Shown piece by piece: positions 1-9,823 of a stretch of DNA of 53,815 nt. Where the stretch lies: contig JAIRUE010000024.1 in assembly GCA_031254575.1 (NCBI GenBank), forward strand, positions 1 through 53,815. Reading direction: 5' to 3'. Made by a program: the position numbers and the translations under genes. The first letter of the stretch is position 1. The number at the start of each line of letters is the position of its first letter. The notes under the pieces are model-generated. The model was not told where the DNA came from and did no database searches. It saw only the letters and a list, made by a program, of their open reading frames with translations. This stretch comes from Oscillospiraceae bacterium. Its GTDB lineage: Bacteria; Bacillota; Clostridia; Oscillospirales; UBA929.

Positions 1-209
1 CTTTCCAACGCCTTATATCCGGCTTTTTCAATCGCTTCCCGAATAACCGACAACCGAACCGTGTGAGGGTTATAAAGTACGGCGGCTTTTTCGGTTGCGA
101 AATTAACCGATACGCTTTCCACTCCGCCCATCTTTTTAATGCTCTTTTCCACCCGCTGACCGCACGCCGCACAGGTCATGCCCCCGATATTTATAACTTT
201 TTTCTCCAT
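1..209 (-). CDS. copA: Copper-translocating P-type ATPase, N-terminal HMA domain (partial)
   Basis: Only the first 69 codons are in the window; the gene runs off the left edge. The start ATG at 209 follows an AGAGAGGA ribosome binding site. The protein opens with a heavy-metal-associated domain: beta strand, then the metal-binding motif GMTCAAC around residues 10-16, then the helix and strand pattern ending near VNFATEKAAVLYN. This domain delivers Cu(I) to copper exporters. A free-standing CopZ chaperone is also possible, because CopZ is about 68 residues and the frame is still open at the edge; the extended linker-like end favours a CopA N-terminus. It is transcribed divergently from an HxlR regulator, with overlapping promoters, so the regulator may respond to metal or redox stress (inference). 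Confidence 0.75.
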   Translation of the reverse strand, partial: MEKKVINIGGMTCAACGQRVEKSIKKMGGVESVSVNFATEKAAVLYNPHTVRLSVIREAIEKAGYKALE

Positions 210-237
210 ATGCAAATCCTCTCTGATGATTGAAAAC

Positions 238-293
238 TTGACATTGTTTTTTACTTATGCTATCATTATAGCACAAATTGCTGTCCTGGCAAG
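238..293. promoter_or_regulatory. Overlapping divergent promoters of copA and hxlR
   Basis: On the + strand TTGACA (238-243) is followed by 17 bases and TATCAT (261-266), reading toward the HxlR gene. On the - strand TTGCCA (292-287) is followed by 16 bases and TATAAT (270-265), reading toward the HMA gene. The two -10 boxes overlap, so polymerase binding at one should exclude the other. Confidence 0.6.
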
Positions 294-343
294 TACGCAC
301 TTTTAGGTGCAATGCTGCCCTAAAAGATACTGTGGAGGTCAAA

Positions 344-700
344 ATGGATTGCCATAACCGCGAATATAATTGTCCCGTGGGCGCAACCCTTGCGTTGATC
401 GGGGGAAAATATAAGGCCCTTATCCTGTGGCATTTGATTGACAGAACTTTGCGCTTTGGTGAGCTTCATAAACGTATCCCGCAGGCTACGCCCAAAATGC
501 TTACGCAGCAGCTCCGCGAATTGGAGGACGCCGGCCTTGTCATCCGCACGGTTTATCCTGTCGTGCCGCCAAAGGTGGAATACAGACTGTCCGTTTTGGG
601 GATTAGTATTAGACCGGTATTGGAAAAAATGTATGATTGGGGAGCGGATTATCTTAAAAGCAACGGCAAAGAGATAAACTGTTCTATGACCATGCGTTAA
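344..700 (+). CDS. HxlR family winged-helix transcriptional regulator
   Basis: 118 residues, the usual size of the family. An N-terminal cysteine-containing segment (CHNREYNCPVGATLALIGGKYK) leads into the winged helix with the family pattern GGKYKALILWHLIDRTLRFGEL and LTQQLRELEDAGLVIR, then a wing ending VEYRLSVLG. HxlR proteins are dimeric DNA-binding regulators; several sense quinones, aldehydes or disulfide stress through the N-terminal cysteine. The start at 344 was chosen because GGAGG lies seven bases upstream; an upstream in-frame ATG at 278 falls at the promoter and would add residues foreign to the family. It likely controls its own divergent promoter region. Confidence 0.9.
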   Translation: MDCHNREYNCPVGATLALIGGKYKALILWHLIDRTLRFGELHKRIPQATPKMLTQQLRELEDAGLVIRTVYPVVPPKVEYRLSVLGISIRPVLEKMYDWGADYLKSNGKEINCSMTMR

Positions 701-973
701 TTTGATTTTGATATAGAGCCATTATGCGGCTGTTCGTACAGCGGTAGCTTTAATGGGATTGACATAGCGGGAAACGGTCAGGTTTTTTTTGCGATGGTTC
801 ATACGCTGTCCGATATTCCCGCTTGCAGCGAAATGGAGAAGATATGCTTCATGGAATCCTTGCCGGGCGAATTGACTTATCCTGCCATCCGTGAATTATT
901 CCCGGTTGCCATAAAAAAGCAACAGGGAATCGGTTGCGGCGGGGCTTGCTTTTACGGAACGAATCGGTTATAA
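701..973 (+). pseudogene. Startless open frame after hxlR, possible gene remnant
   Basis: Directly after the hxlR stop codon, and in the same frame, 90 sense codons run to a TAA at 971-973. The predicted peptide is cysteine-bearing (LCGCSYSG near its start, GIGCGGACFYG near its end) and has protein-like composition, yet there is no ATG with a ribosome binding site; the only internal ATG, at 794, has no convincing Shine-Dalgarno sequence. I do not recognise the family. It could be the decayed C-terminal part of a lost gene, or a readthrough extension. Its tail overlaps the ddh promoter. Low confidence that it is expressed. Confidence 0.3.
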
Positions 974-974
974 T
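946..974 (+). promoter_or_regulatory. Promoter of ddh
   Basis: TTGCTT (946-951), 17-base spacer, perfect TATAAT (969-974), about 70 bases before the ddh start codon. Confidence 0.6.
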
Positions 975-1046
975 TGCTAAAATGAACGGCTTTATCAGCT
1001 GCCGTCAAACATCAAGCGGGAGCGGGCCGGAAGGAGGACGATCCTA

Positions 1047-2033
1047 ATGAGCCAAACAATCAGAATCGGCGTCTGCGGTTACGGCAACCTGGGCCGGGGC
1101 GTGGAGGCGGAAATCGTCAAAAACCCCGATATGGAACTGGCCGCCGTCTTTACTAGGAGGAAACCCGCCGGGTCGCTGAAGATCAAAGCGGACGTACCGG
1201 TGGCGCACACCTCTTCCGCCCCGGAGTGGAAGGATAAAATCGACGTACTGATCCTATGCGGCGGCTCCGCGAACGACCTGCCGGCGCAGGGGCCCGAATT
1301 TGCCGGGATGTTCAATACGGTCGACAGCTTTGACACCCACGCGAAGATCCCGGAATACCTCAAGGCGGTCGACGAGGCGGCAAAGGCCGGCGGCAGGATT
1401 TCGGTCATATCCGCCGGCTGGGATCCCGGCCTGTTTTCGCTGATGCGGCTGTACATGGAGGCGGTCAACCCGGACGGGAAGACATACACCTTTTGGGGCA
1501 GGGGCGTGAGCCAGGGACACTCGGAGGCCGTGCGCGGCCTTGACGGGGTGCTTGACGCGATCCAGTACACCATCCCCGACGAATCCGCCGCCGGCAGGGT
1601 GCGGAACGGCGAAACGCCCGGCCTGACCGTCCGCGAAAAGCACACGAGGCTCTGCTATGTCGCCGCCGAAGAAGGCGCCGATAAAGCGCGGATAGAACGC
1701 GAAATAAAGGAAATGCCGTATTATTTCTCCGACTACGATACTACCGTAACCTTTATCTCCCTTGAGGAGTTGAGGCGGGACCACGGAAAGCTCACCCACG
1801 GCGGCAACGTGATCCATACCGCGAAAACCGGCGCCGGGAACCGGCATCTGATGGAATTTTCCCTGAAGCTGGACTCCAATCCCGAATTTACGGCGTCCGT
1901 CCTTCTGGCCTGCGCGAGGGCGGCATACCGCTTATTTGAAAAGGGTGAGCGCGGGGCGAGGACCATGTTCGATATACCGCCGGTATTGCTGTCCCGCGCC
2001 GGCGTTTCGGAAACGGTGCAAACCTTGCTGTGA
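1047..2033 (+). CDS. ddh: meso-diaminopimelate D-dehydrogenase
   Basis: 328 residues, the standard length of this NADP-dependent enzyme, which converts L-tetrahydrodipicolinate plus ammonia directly to meso-diaminopimelate, the last lysine precursor and a peptidoglycan building block. The Rossmann motif IGVCGYGNLGRGVE opens the protein; the family blocks FNTVDSFDTHAKIPEYL, SVISAGWDPGLFSLMRLY and FWGRGVSQGHSEA are all present. GGAAGGAGG precedes the ATG. The presence of Ddh implies the short dehydrogenase branch of lysine synthesis. It is followed 69 bases later by glutamate dehydrogenase on the same strand, so two reductive-amination enzymes are adjacent and may share a transcript. Confidence 0.95.
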   Translation: MSQTIRIGVCGYGNLGRGVEAEIVKNPDMELAAVFTRRKPAGSLKIKADVPVAHTSSAPEWKDKIDVLILCGGSANDLPAQGPEFAGMFNTVDSFDTHAKIPEYLKAVDEAAKAGGRISVISAGWDPGLFSLMRLYMEAVNPDGKTYTFWGRGVSQGHSEAVRGLDGVLDAIQYTIPDESAAGRVRNGETPGLTVREKHTRLCYVAAEEGADKARIEREIKEMPYYFSDYDTTVTFISLEELRRDHGKLTHGGNVIHTAKTGAGNRHLMEFSLKLDSNPEFTASVLLACARAAYRLFEKGERGARTMFDIPPVLLSRAGVSETVQTLL

Positions 2034-3434
<1,401 letters not shown>

Positions 3435-3474
3435 CGCAAAGTATGAAAAAAAAACATACGGGAGTGACGCGCTG

Positions 3475-6400
3475 ATGGAAACCCGGTATTTCAATGACGG
3501 CTGGGAGTTTTCGCTGGACGGGGGGGCGTTTACCGCGGTAAAACTGCCCCACGACTGGCTGATCGCCGACACGGGCAACCTCTATAAGAGCGGCACGGGC
3601 CGCTACCGCCGCAAACTGGACGCGGGTTTTCTAAAGGACGGGCAGCGCCTGTTTGTATGCTTTGACGGCGTGTATATGGACAGTATGCTGTATGTCAACG
3701 GGGCGCTTGCGGGGGAATGGAAATACGGCTACACCGCCTTTGAGTTTGACATAACGGATTTTCTGTCGGGCGGCGCGGAAAACACCCTGCTGCTGGAGGT
3801 CCGTTACCAATCCCCCAATTCGCGCTGGTACAGCGGGGCGGGTATATACCGCGACGTGACCCTCAAAGTCAAAAACGCCTGCCATTTTGTATCGGACGGA
3901 CTTTACATTACCACGTTCAAAGAAGGCGGGCGATGGAACTATACGGTCAAGGCGGAAGCCGTTACGGGCGGGCGGCCGTATCAGACGCGCCACACGCTGG
4001 AAGGCGGGGACGGGGAGATTGAAACGTGGGACATAGACCGCCCGCGCCTGTATACGCTGCGCTCCGAGCTGATTGTGGACGGGGCCGTCGCCGACGTTGA
4101 ATACACGCGTTTCGGCTTTCGGGAGATCGCCTTTGACCCCGACAAAGGATTTTTCCTCAACGGGCGGCGCAGGAAACTCAACGGGGTATGCCTGCACCAT
4201 GATTTGGGGGCGCTGGGCACGGCCATGCACAAGGACGCGCTGCGCCGCCAGTTTACGCTGATGCGCGGGATGGGGGTCAACGCCCTGCGCACCTCGCACA
4301 ACCCGCCCGCGAAAGTGTTTATGGAGCTGGCCGACGAAATGGGCTTTCTGGTGATGAGCGAGCTGACCGACATGTGGGAGCTTCCCAAGACCGAATATGA
4401 CTACGCGCGGTTTTTCAACGACTGGGTGGAGCGCGACGCGGCGTCATGGATACGGCGCGACCGGAACAGCCCCTCGGTCATCATGTGGAGCGTGGGCAAC
4501 GAGATATACGACACCCACGCCGACGCGGAGAGAGGGGGGGAGATCCTCCGCCGCCTGACGGGGCTGGTCAAAAAGCATGACCCCGACGGGCACGCGCCGG
4601 CGACGCTGTGCTCCAACTACATGGCATGGGAAAACACCCAAAAGTGCGCCGATATAATCAAACTGATCGGCTACAATTACGCGGTGGATCTGTACGAGGA
4701 GCACCACGCGGCGCACCCGGACTGGATTATTTTCGGCGGCGAGACCGCTTCGACGGTGCAGAGCCGCGGCGTGTACCGCTTCCCGCTGCGCCGGTCCATC
4801 CTGGCCGACGACGATTTGCAATGCTCCTCTCTGGGCAACAGCTCCACAAGCTGGGGCGCGGAAAGCCCCGAAGCCTGCGCGCTGGACGACATCAACATAC
4901 CGTTTTCCTTAGGGCAGTTCATATGGACGGGGCAGGATTATATCGGCGAGCCCACGCCGTACCATACCAAAAACTCTTACTTCGGGCAGGCCGACACGGC
5001 GGGCTTCCCGAAGGACTCTTACTATGTCTATAAAGCGGCGTGGACGGACGCGCCGACGGTCCACCTGTTCCCGTACTGGGACCACTCCCCCGGTCAGACG
5101 GTCGACGTGCGCGTTTGCACCAACGCGCACATCGCGGAGCTTTTTTTGAACGGCAAAAGCCTGGGCGCGGCAGCGCTTGAGAACCGCCTTATCGCCGACT
5201 GGCGCGTCCCCTATGAGCCGGGGGAACTCCGCGCCGCCGCCTATGACCGGGACGGAAAAACCGTCGCGGAGGCTGTCCGGCGTTCGCCCGGCGACGCGGC
5301 CGGGCTGACGCTGCGAACCGACGTATACGGCGAGCTGGCCTTCGTGAGCATCGCCGCCGCGGACGCCGACGGAAACCCCGTGGAGAACGCGGGCAACCGC
5401 GTGCGCGTTTCCGTTGAGGGCGGGACGCTGCTGGGAACGGACAACGGCGACTCCACCGACTATGACCAGTACTCGGCAGGCAGCAGGCGGCTGTTCAACG
5501 GAAAGCTGCTGGCCATTGTCAGGCGGGACGGCGCGGGGGAACCGCAGGTGACAGCCTCTTTTGACGAGAGCGACGTGCCGGTGCGGAAAATAGAATTGAC
5601 GATCGATAAATATACTGTTACGGCGCGCACATTCCCCAAAGGCGCGACCTGGAACGATCTGCGCTGGCGGCTGACCGACGCGGCCGGGATCGACAGCCCG
5701 CTGGGGGAACTGAGCGTTTCGGAAGACGGCCTTTCCGCCGTGATAAAGCCCAAAGGGGACGGAGAGGTCTGGGTGCGCTGCGAGGCCGGCAACGGGCGGG
5801 AGCACGCCGCGATCATTTCCCAGACGTCGCTTGAAATCACCGGCATGGGTTCGCCGTTTTTGGACCCCTATACGTTTGTGTCGGGAGGGCTTGCCAACCG
5901 CAGCAACGTCAAGCTGACCAACGGCAACGAGCGCGGCGTCGTCCCCGCGGGCGGCGGAGAGAGCCATATCGGGTTTGCCGGACTGGATTTCGGCGGCTAC
6001 GGCTCGGACGAGCTGACCGTGCCGCTCTTCCCGCTGAGCCATGACCCGTTCGAGTTTGAGATATGGGAGGGGATGCCGGAGGAGGGCGGGGAACGCCTGC
6101 TGACCGTGCCGTACGACAAAGGATCTGTCTGGAACACCTACCAGGATGTGCGGTGCAAGCTGCCCCGGCGCCTGCGCGGCGTGACGGCGCTCTGCTTTGT
6201 CTTCCGGCAGAAGGTGCATATCAAGGGCTTTGTGTTCACCCGGTACGACAAGGCGTTCGCGCGGCTGGACGCGGCGGAAAACGACGGCCTCAGCGGCGAC
6301 GCGTTTACGATAAACGGCGGCGCGGTCGAGGGGATCGGCAACAATGTGACGATCCTGTTCAGGGATATGGATTTCGGGGAGGCGGGCGCGGGCAGCGTCA

Positions 6401-6621
6401 CGCTGAACACGCGCTCCGCGCTGGCGGCCAATTCGGTGCGGCTTTTGTTCGGCGACGGGCGTTCGGAGCGGAGCGAAATGCTGGAAGTACCCGGGGCGCC
6501 GCGCTATACCGAATCGGCGCATACGTTCAAAGAGCCCGTGCGCGGCAAACATACGGTGTCGCTGATCTTTCTGCCCGGCAGCAAGTTAGACCTCGCATGG
6601 ATACGGTTCGGACCGGCATAG
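3475..6621 (+). CDS. Glycoside hydrolase family 2 protein (beta-galactosidase-like)
   Basis: 1,048 residues without signal peptide, so predicted cytoplasmic. The N-terminal jelly-roll (WEFSLDGG, LPHDWLI, YRRKL, FDGVYMDSMLYVNG, YSGAGIYRDV) is followed by an immunoglobulin-like domain and the TIM barrel (NGVCLHHDLGALG, LRTSHNPP). The general acid/base is Glu343 in WSVGNEI and the nucleophile Glu423 in FGGETAS. After the barrel come a DUF4982-type domain (near residue 525, VHLFPYWDHSPGQ), Big/Ig-like domains and a C-terminal jelly-roll resembling a family 6 carbohydrate-binding module (about 930-1046). GH2 enzymes with this layout cleave beta-galactosides, sometimes other beta-linkages; the substrate cannot be fixed from sequence. 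GGGAG lies upstream of the ATG, 40 bases after gdhA. Confidence 0.9.
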   Translation: METRYFNDGWEFSLDGGAFTAVKLPHDWLIADTGNLYKSGTGRYRRKLDAGFLKDGQRLFVCFDGVYMDSMLYVNGALAGEWKYGYTAFEFDITDFLSGGAENTLLLEVRYQSPNSRWYSGAGIYRDVTLKVKNACHFVSDGLYITTFKEGGRWNYTVKAEAVTGGRPYQTRHTLEGGDGEIETWDIDRPRLYTLRSELIVDGAVADVEYTRFGFREIAFDPDKGFFLNGRRRKLNGVCLHHDLGALGTAMHKDALRRQFTLMRGMGVNALRTSHNPPAKVFMELADEMGFLVMSELTDMWELPKTEYDYARFFNDWVERDAASWIRRDRNSPSVIMWSVGNEIYDTHADAERGGEILRRLTGLVKKHDPDGHAPATLCSNYMAWENTQKCADIIKLIGYNYAVDLYEEHHAAHPDWIIFGGETASTVQSRGVYRFPLRRSILADDDLQCSSLGNSSTSWGAESPEACALDDINIPFSLGQFIWTGQDYIGEPTPYHTKNSYFGQADTAGFPKDSYYVYKAAWTDAPTVHLFPYWDHSPGQTVDVRVCTNAHIAELFLNGKSLGAAALENRLIADWRVPYEPGELRAAAYDRDGKTVAEAVRRSPGDAAGLTLRTDVYGELAFVSIAAADADGNPVENAGNRVRVSVEGGTLLGTDNGDSTDYDQYSAGSRRLFNGKLLAIVRRDGAGEPQVTASFDESDVPVRKIELTIDKYTVTARTFPKGATWNDLRWRLTDAAGIDSPLGELSVSEDGLSAVIKPKGDGEVWVRCEAGNGREHAAIISQTSLEITGMGSPFLDPYTFVSGGLANRSNVKLTNGNERGVVPAGGGESHIGFAGLDFGGYGSDELTVPLFPLSHDPFEFEIWEGMPEEGGERLLTVPYDKGSVWNTYQDVRCKLPRRLRGVTALCFVFRQKVHIKGFVFTRYDKAFARLDAAENDGLSGDAFTINGGAVEGIGNNVTILFRDMDFGEAGAGSVTLNTRSALAANSVRLLFGDGRSERSEMLEVPGAPRYTESAHTFKEPVRGKHTVSLIFLPGSKLDLAWIRFGPA

Positions 6622-6627
6622 CCGGGC

Positions 6628-6656
6628 TTGCAAAAAACCTTTTGTTGTGTTACAAT
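6628..6656 (+). promoter_or_regulatory. Promoter of the aminotransferase gene
   Basis: TTGCAA (6628-6633), 17-base spacer, TACAAT (6651-6656), directly after the GH2 stop codon. Confidence 0.55.
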
Positions 6657-6738
6657 GCGAAGAAACCGGCAAGGAGCGCATAGTCATAGAAAATCCATTT
6701 GCGCGTCCGGGGTCTGACACGGAGAGGAGCGCCCGTTT

Positions 6739-7800
6739 ATGGAAATCACCCTCACAAAAACGACCGCGCCCAAGCAAAAGCCGGAGGACGGCGTTTTGGG
6801 GTTCGGCCAATACTTCACCGATCATATGTTTCTGATGGACTATGAGCCGGAAAAAGGGTGGCGCGACCCGCGCATCGTACCGCACGGCCCGCTGTCGCTG
6901 GACCCCGCCGCGATGTGCCTGCACTATGGGCAGGAACTATTCGAGGGGCTCAAGGCGTATCGCGGCGCGGACGGGAAGGTGCGCCTGTTCCGCTACAGGG
7001 ACAACATACGCCGTTTCAACCGCTCCTGTGAGCGGCTTGACATACCCGTCATTGACGAGGAGGCGTTCCGCGAAGCGCTGTTCGCCCTGCTCAGGCTGGA
7101 AATGGACTGGGTGCCCCGTTCCGCCGACACTTCGCTGTATATCCGTCCCTACCTGATCGCGACCGATCCGTTTATCGGGGTGCGCAGTTCCAAAAGCTAT
7201 CTCTTTATCATCCTGCTCTCCCCCGTCGGCGCGTACTATAAAGGCGGGCTGTCGCCCACCGGCATCTATGTGGAGACGGAAGACGTGCGCGCCGTGCGGG
7301 GCGGTATGGGCAGCGTCAAAGCCGCCGCCAACTACGCCGCCACGCTCCGCGCCCAGACCCGCGCCGGGGCCAAAGGGTTTGCGCAGGTCATGTGGCTGGA
7401 CGCGCTGGAACGGAAATATGTGGAGGAAGTCGGGACTTCCAACGCCTTTTTTGTATTCGGAGGCACGGTCGTCACCCCGCCGGCGGGCGGTTCCATCCTG
7501 CCCGGCATCACGCGGGACTCCTGCCTGTGCCTGCTGCGGGAATGGGGCGTGCCCGCCGAGGAACGGCTCATTTCTATCGACGAGGTCTGGCAGGCTCACG
7601 CCGGCGGGCGGCTGAGCGAGGCCTTCGCCACCGGCACCGCCGCCGTTGTGTCGCCGGTCGGAAAATTCTGTTACAACGGCGAGACTATCGTCATCGGAGA
7701 CGAGCCAGGCCCGGTCGCGCGGCGGCTGTACGACGCGCTGACCGGCATCCAGTGGGGCAGGACGCCCGACACGATGGGCTGGACGGAAGGTATCGGTTGA
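6739..7800 (+). CDS. ilvE: Branched-chain amino acid aminotransferase
   Basis: 353 residues, of the long (BCAT II) subclass. It transfers the amino group between glutamate and the 2-oxo acids of leucine, isoleucine and valine using pyridoxal phosphate. Family blocks: FGQYFTDHMF, PLSLDPAAMCLHYGQELFEGLKAY, RLFRYRDNIRRFNRS, YIRPYLIAT, the Schiff-base lysine Lys194 in GMGSVKAAANYA, YVEEVGTSNAFFVF, LPGITRDS and SEAFATGTAAVVSPVG. GGAGAGGAG is nine bases before the ATG. It has its own promoter in the short gap after the GH2 gene. Confidence 0.95.
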   Translation: MEITLTKTTAPKQKPEDGVLGFGQYFTDHMFLMDYEPEKGWRDPRIVPHGPLSLDPAAMCLHYGQELFEGLKAYRGADGKVRLFRYRDNIRRFNRSCERLDIPVIDEEAFREALFALLRLEMDWVPRSADTSLYIRPYLIATDPFIGVRSSKSYLFIILLSPVGAYYKGGLSPTGIYVETEDVRAVRGGMGSVKAAANYAATLRAQTRAGAKGFAQVMWLDALERKYVEEVGTSNAFFVFGGTVVTPPAGGSILPGITRDSCLCLLREWGVPAEERLISIDEVWQAHAGGRLSEAFATGTAAVVSPVGKFCYNGETIVIGDEPGPVARRLYDALTGIQWGRTPDTMGWTEGIG

Positions 7801-7921
7801 CAACCCGGCACGCCTGTGCCACACCGCTTCGCAGGATATGAGGCTTGCGGCTTACCGGGGAGGCCGTTTTTCCGGTTTTGTCGGCGTACATCTCTCCTGT
7901 CCTGTAGAACAGGAGGATTTT

Positions 7922-8320
7922 ATGAAAAAACAGAGAAAACTCATCATCGCCGCCGTGGCGGTGCTGCTTTGCCTCGCGGTCATTTTCACCGCGGTCTGGC
8001 TGCTGACAAAGCAAAAGCCCGTTGAGGGCGAAAAGGATCTGCATATCGACGTCGTCGTCGGCAGCGAAACGGTCAGGACACTGGACTTCCATACCGACGC
8101 GCTCTATTTGCGCCAGGCGCTGGAGGAACAGAATCTGATCGGGGGCGAGGAGACGTCGCTCGGGCTGAAGGTCATGACGGTGAACGGGCGGACGGCGGAC
8201 GAGAGCAAACAGGAATGGTGGTGCATCACCAAAGGCGGCGAATGGCTCAACGCCGGCGTGGACGAAACCCCCGTCGAGGACGGCGACCGCTTTGAGCTCA
8301 CCCTGACGGTGGGATGGTAA
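7922..8320 (+). CDS. Membrane-anchored DUF4430 domain protein
   Basis: 132 residues. One N-terminal hydrophobic segment (about residues 7-29, LIIAAVAVLLCLAVIFTAVW) acts as signal anchor; the rest is a DUF4430 domain, a fold related to the C-terminal domain of transcobalamin, with the pattern LYLRQALEEQNLI, LGLKVMTVNG and WWCITKGGEWLNAGVDETPVEDGD. AGGAGG precedes the ATG at 7922. The stop codon overlaps the start of the following ECF S-component gene (TAATG), indicating translational coupling and probably a shared transport role: the exposed domain may bind the substrate for the membrane partner. Cobalamin is suggested only by fold kinship. Confidence 0.8.
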   Translation: MKKQRKLIIAAVAVLLCLAVIFTAVWLLTKQKPVEGEKDLHIDVVVGSETVRTLDFHTDALYLRQALEEQNLIGGEETSLGLKVMTVNGRTADESKQEWWCITKGGEWLNAGVDETPVEDGDRFELTLTVGW

Positions 8321-8841
8321 TGTCCGGGACCACGACCCGCACGCTCGCGGCGCTGGCTGTTTGCACGTCGCTGCTGCTGGCCGTTCAGGTGGGAAAGGCG
8401 GCGCTCCTGCCGTTCCTGCCCAACGTCGAGCTGGTTTCGCTGCTGATCATGCTGTATACTTTGGTTTTCCGGCGCAAGGTCCTGTACATCATCTATCTTT
8501 TCACGCTGCTCGAGGGCGTGATTTACGGCTTTCACATGTGGTGGGTCACATACCTCTATATCTGGACAGTCCTCGCGGCGCTGACGTGGCTGTGCCGCGC
8601 GATCGAGTCCCCGTGGCTCATGGCGGCGCTGTCGGGCGTGTTCGGCCTGTTCTTCGGCGCGCTGGACGCCATCCCGTATCTGTTTATCGGCGGCGTGCCG
8701 ATGGCCGTGTCCCGCTGGCTCTCCGGCATCCCGTTCGACCTTATTCACTGTGCCGGCAACTTCGTCCTCTGCCTTGTCCTGTGGAAGCCGTTGAAAAAAG
8801 CGCTGGGCTTCTGTATGGAGCGGCTGACGCGGCAAGCCTAG
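8320..8841 (+). CDS. ECF transporter S component-like membrane protein
   Basis: About 173 residues with five to six hydrophobic helices (near 8-25, 30-48, 50-68, 78-95, 102-130, 145-160), matching the size and topology of substrate-specific S components of energy-coupling-factor vitamin transporters. The pattern GVFGLFFGALDAIPYLFIGG resembles the glycine/alanine-rich helix that docks to the shared EcfT subunit. The start overlaps the stop of the DUF4430 gene; an ATG at 8314 is an alternative. No EcfA/EcfT genes are in the window, so it would use a shared module (group II type). Substrate unknown; the DUF4430 partner hints at cobalamin or a related corrinoid (inference). Confidence 0.75.
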   Translation: MSGTTTRTLAALAVCTSLLLAVQVGKAALLPFLPNVELVSLLIMLYTLVFRRKVLYIIYLFTLLEGVIYGFHMWWVTYLYIWTVLAALTWLCRAIESPWLMAALSGVFGLFFGALDAIPYLFIGGVPMAVSRWLSGIPFDLIHCAGNFVLCLVLWKPLKKALGFCMERLTRQA

Positions 8842-8876
8842 GCCCCTGTGCCGGGCGTATGCCGGACACAGGGGCC
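8841..8876. terminator. Hairpin between convergent genes
   Basis: A 10-bp stem (GGCCCCTGTG / CACAGGGGCC) extended by an inner CCGG/CCGG stem lies between the convergent S-component gene and the small membrane protein gene. There is no clear T-run on either side, so its termination strength is uncertain. Confidence 0.5.
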
Positions 8877-8891
8877 TCTCCGGTAAATTAC

Positions 8892-9107
8892 TTACTGGAC
8901 TTCTTCCGCTTCCGCGAGTTCGTCCTCGTCCTCGTAATCACAGCATTCGCTTCCGAAGAAGCGCGCCTTCTTACGGGCGACCTGATCGCGCAGCGCGTCG
9001 AAACCGCGCACCAGCACGTCAAAATACTTGATGGCGAGCATTGTGACCGCACCGACGACGATCAAAGAGATGAGCAGACCGGATACGACCTTAAACCATT
9101 GTTTCAT
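8892..9107 (-). CDS. Small single-span membrane protein, function unknown
   Basis: 71 residues: a short cytoplasmic start, one transmembrane helix (about 8-28, VVSGLLISLIVVGAVTMLAI), a basic amphipathic stretch (RDQVARKKARFF) and a strongly acidic tail (DYEDEDELAEAEE) with a CC pair. The ATG at 9107 follows GGGAGGC; longer upstream frames lack a ribosome binding site. I do not recognise the family. Its own promoter is visible 30 bases upstream. The layout fits a small membrane-associated adaptor or envelope protein, but no function can be assigned. Confidence 0.7.
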   Translation of the reverse strand: MKQWFKVVSGLLISLIVVGAVTMLAIKYFDVLVRGFDALRDQVARKKARFFGSECCDYEDEDELAEAEEVQ

Positions 9108-9138
9108 GCAGAACGCCTCCCTCACTTCCATTTTCACC

Positions 9139-9167
9139 AGTATACAGCAAAACGCGCCGTCTGGCAA
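9139..9167 (-). promoter_or_regulatory. Promoter of the small membrane protein gene
   Basis: TTGCCA (9167-9162), 17-base spacer, TATACT (9144-9139) on the minus strand. Confidence 0.6.
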
Positions 9168-9298
9168 GCGCTTTTTTCGGACCGCCCCGATTTTTTACAA
9201 GTCCTGAGGGATTGTGTGAATCCGCGCGGCATATCCGCGACCATGACGACGCGCTGTTATATAACCCTTATTATTGTACCGGGGAGTGAGGCGCGGCG

Positions 9299-9823
9299 AT
9301 GCGGCTGTTTATCGCGGTCAATTTCAGTCGGGAGACAAAAAACCGCCTGCTCGCCTTGCGGGACGAACTGCGCGCCCGCTCGGAACGCGGCCGTTTCAGC
9401 TTGCCGGAAAATTTACATCTGACGCTGGGTTTCCTCGGCGAATGTGATCCAACGCAAACAGCCGGCATAAAGACCGCGATGGACGCGGCGCCGTTTGCCG
9501 CGTTCGATCTGACCGTCGACCGCGTCGGACGCTTCAGGCGGGACGGCGGCGATATTTGGTGGGCGGGTGTTAAGGGCAGTAAGCCGCTTCTTGATTTGCA
9601 GAGGGAACTGACCAATACCCTTATCGCCGCCGGTTTCGGTTTGGAGAAACGCCATTACGACCCCCACGTCACCCTTGGCCGGGAGGTTGTGACGGATACC
9701 GCGCCGTGGCCGACCGAGCCGTTCGGCGAAACGGTCTCGCGTATTGACCTGATGAAATCCGAACGGATAAACGGCAAGCTGACCTATACGGCGGTATATA
9801 CCAAAAAAGCGGAACTCTCCTAA
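9299..9823 (+). CDS. thpR: RNA 2',3'-cyclic phosphodiesterase (2H family)
   Basis: 174 residues, usual for ThpR/LigT. The two catalytic HxT/SX motifs of the 2H superfamily are present: HLTL near residue 40 and HVTL near residue 122. The protein opens with the typical RLFIAVNFS. The family hydrolyses 2',3'-cyclic phosphates at RNA ends to 2'-phosphates; the bacterial physiological role is unsettled. GGGGAGTGAG precedes the ATG at 9299. The last bases overlap the end of the convergent ThyX-like gene by 4 bp. Confidence 0.9.
   Translation: MRLFIAVNFSRETKNRLLALRDELRARSERGRFSLPENLHLTLGFLGECDPTQTAGIKTAMDAAPFAAFDLTVDRVGRFRRDGGDIWWAGVKGSKPLLDLQRELTNTLIAAGFGLEKRHYDPHVTLGREVVTDTAPWPTEPFGETVSRIDLMKSERINGKLTYTAVYTKKAELS

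Noticed and set aside
4909..6552. Long open frame of 547 codons antisense to the GH2 gene
   Set aside because: GC-rich third positions create long antisense frames; the predicted protein has no motif, is His/Arg/Pro-rich, and the opposite strand is a clear GH2 enzyme.
7801..7921. Possible cobalamin riboswitch before the DUF4430 gene
   Set aside because: The gap is only 121 bases and no B12-box or the conserved core was found.
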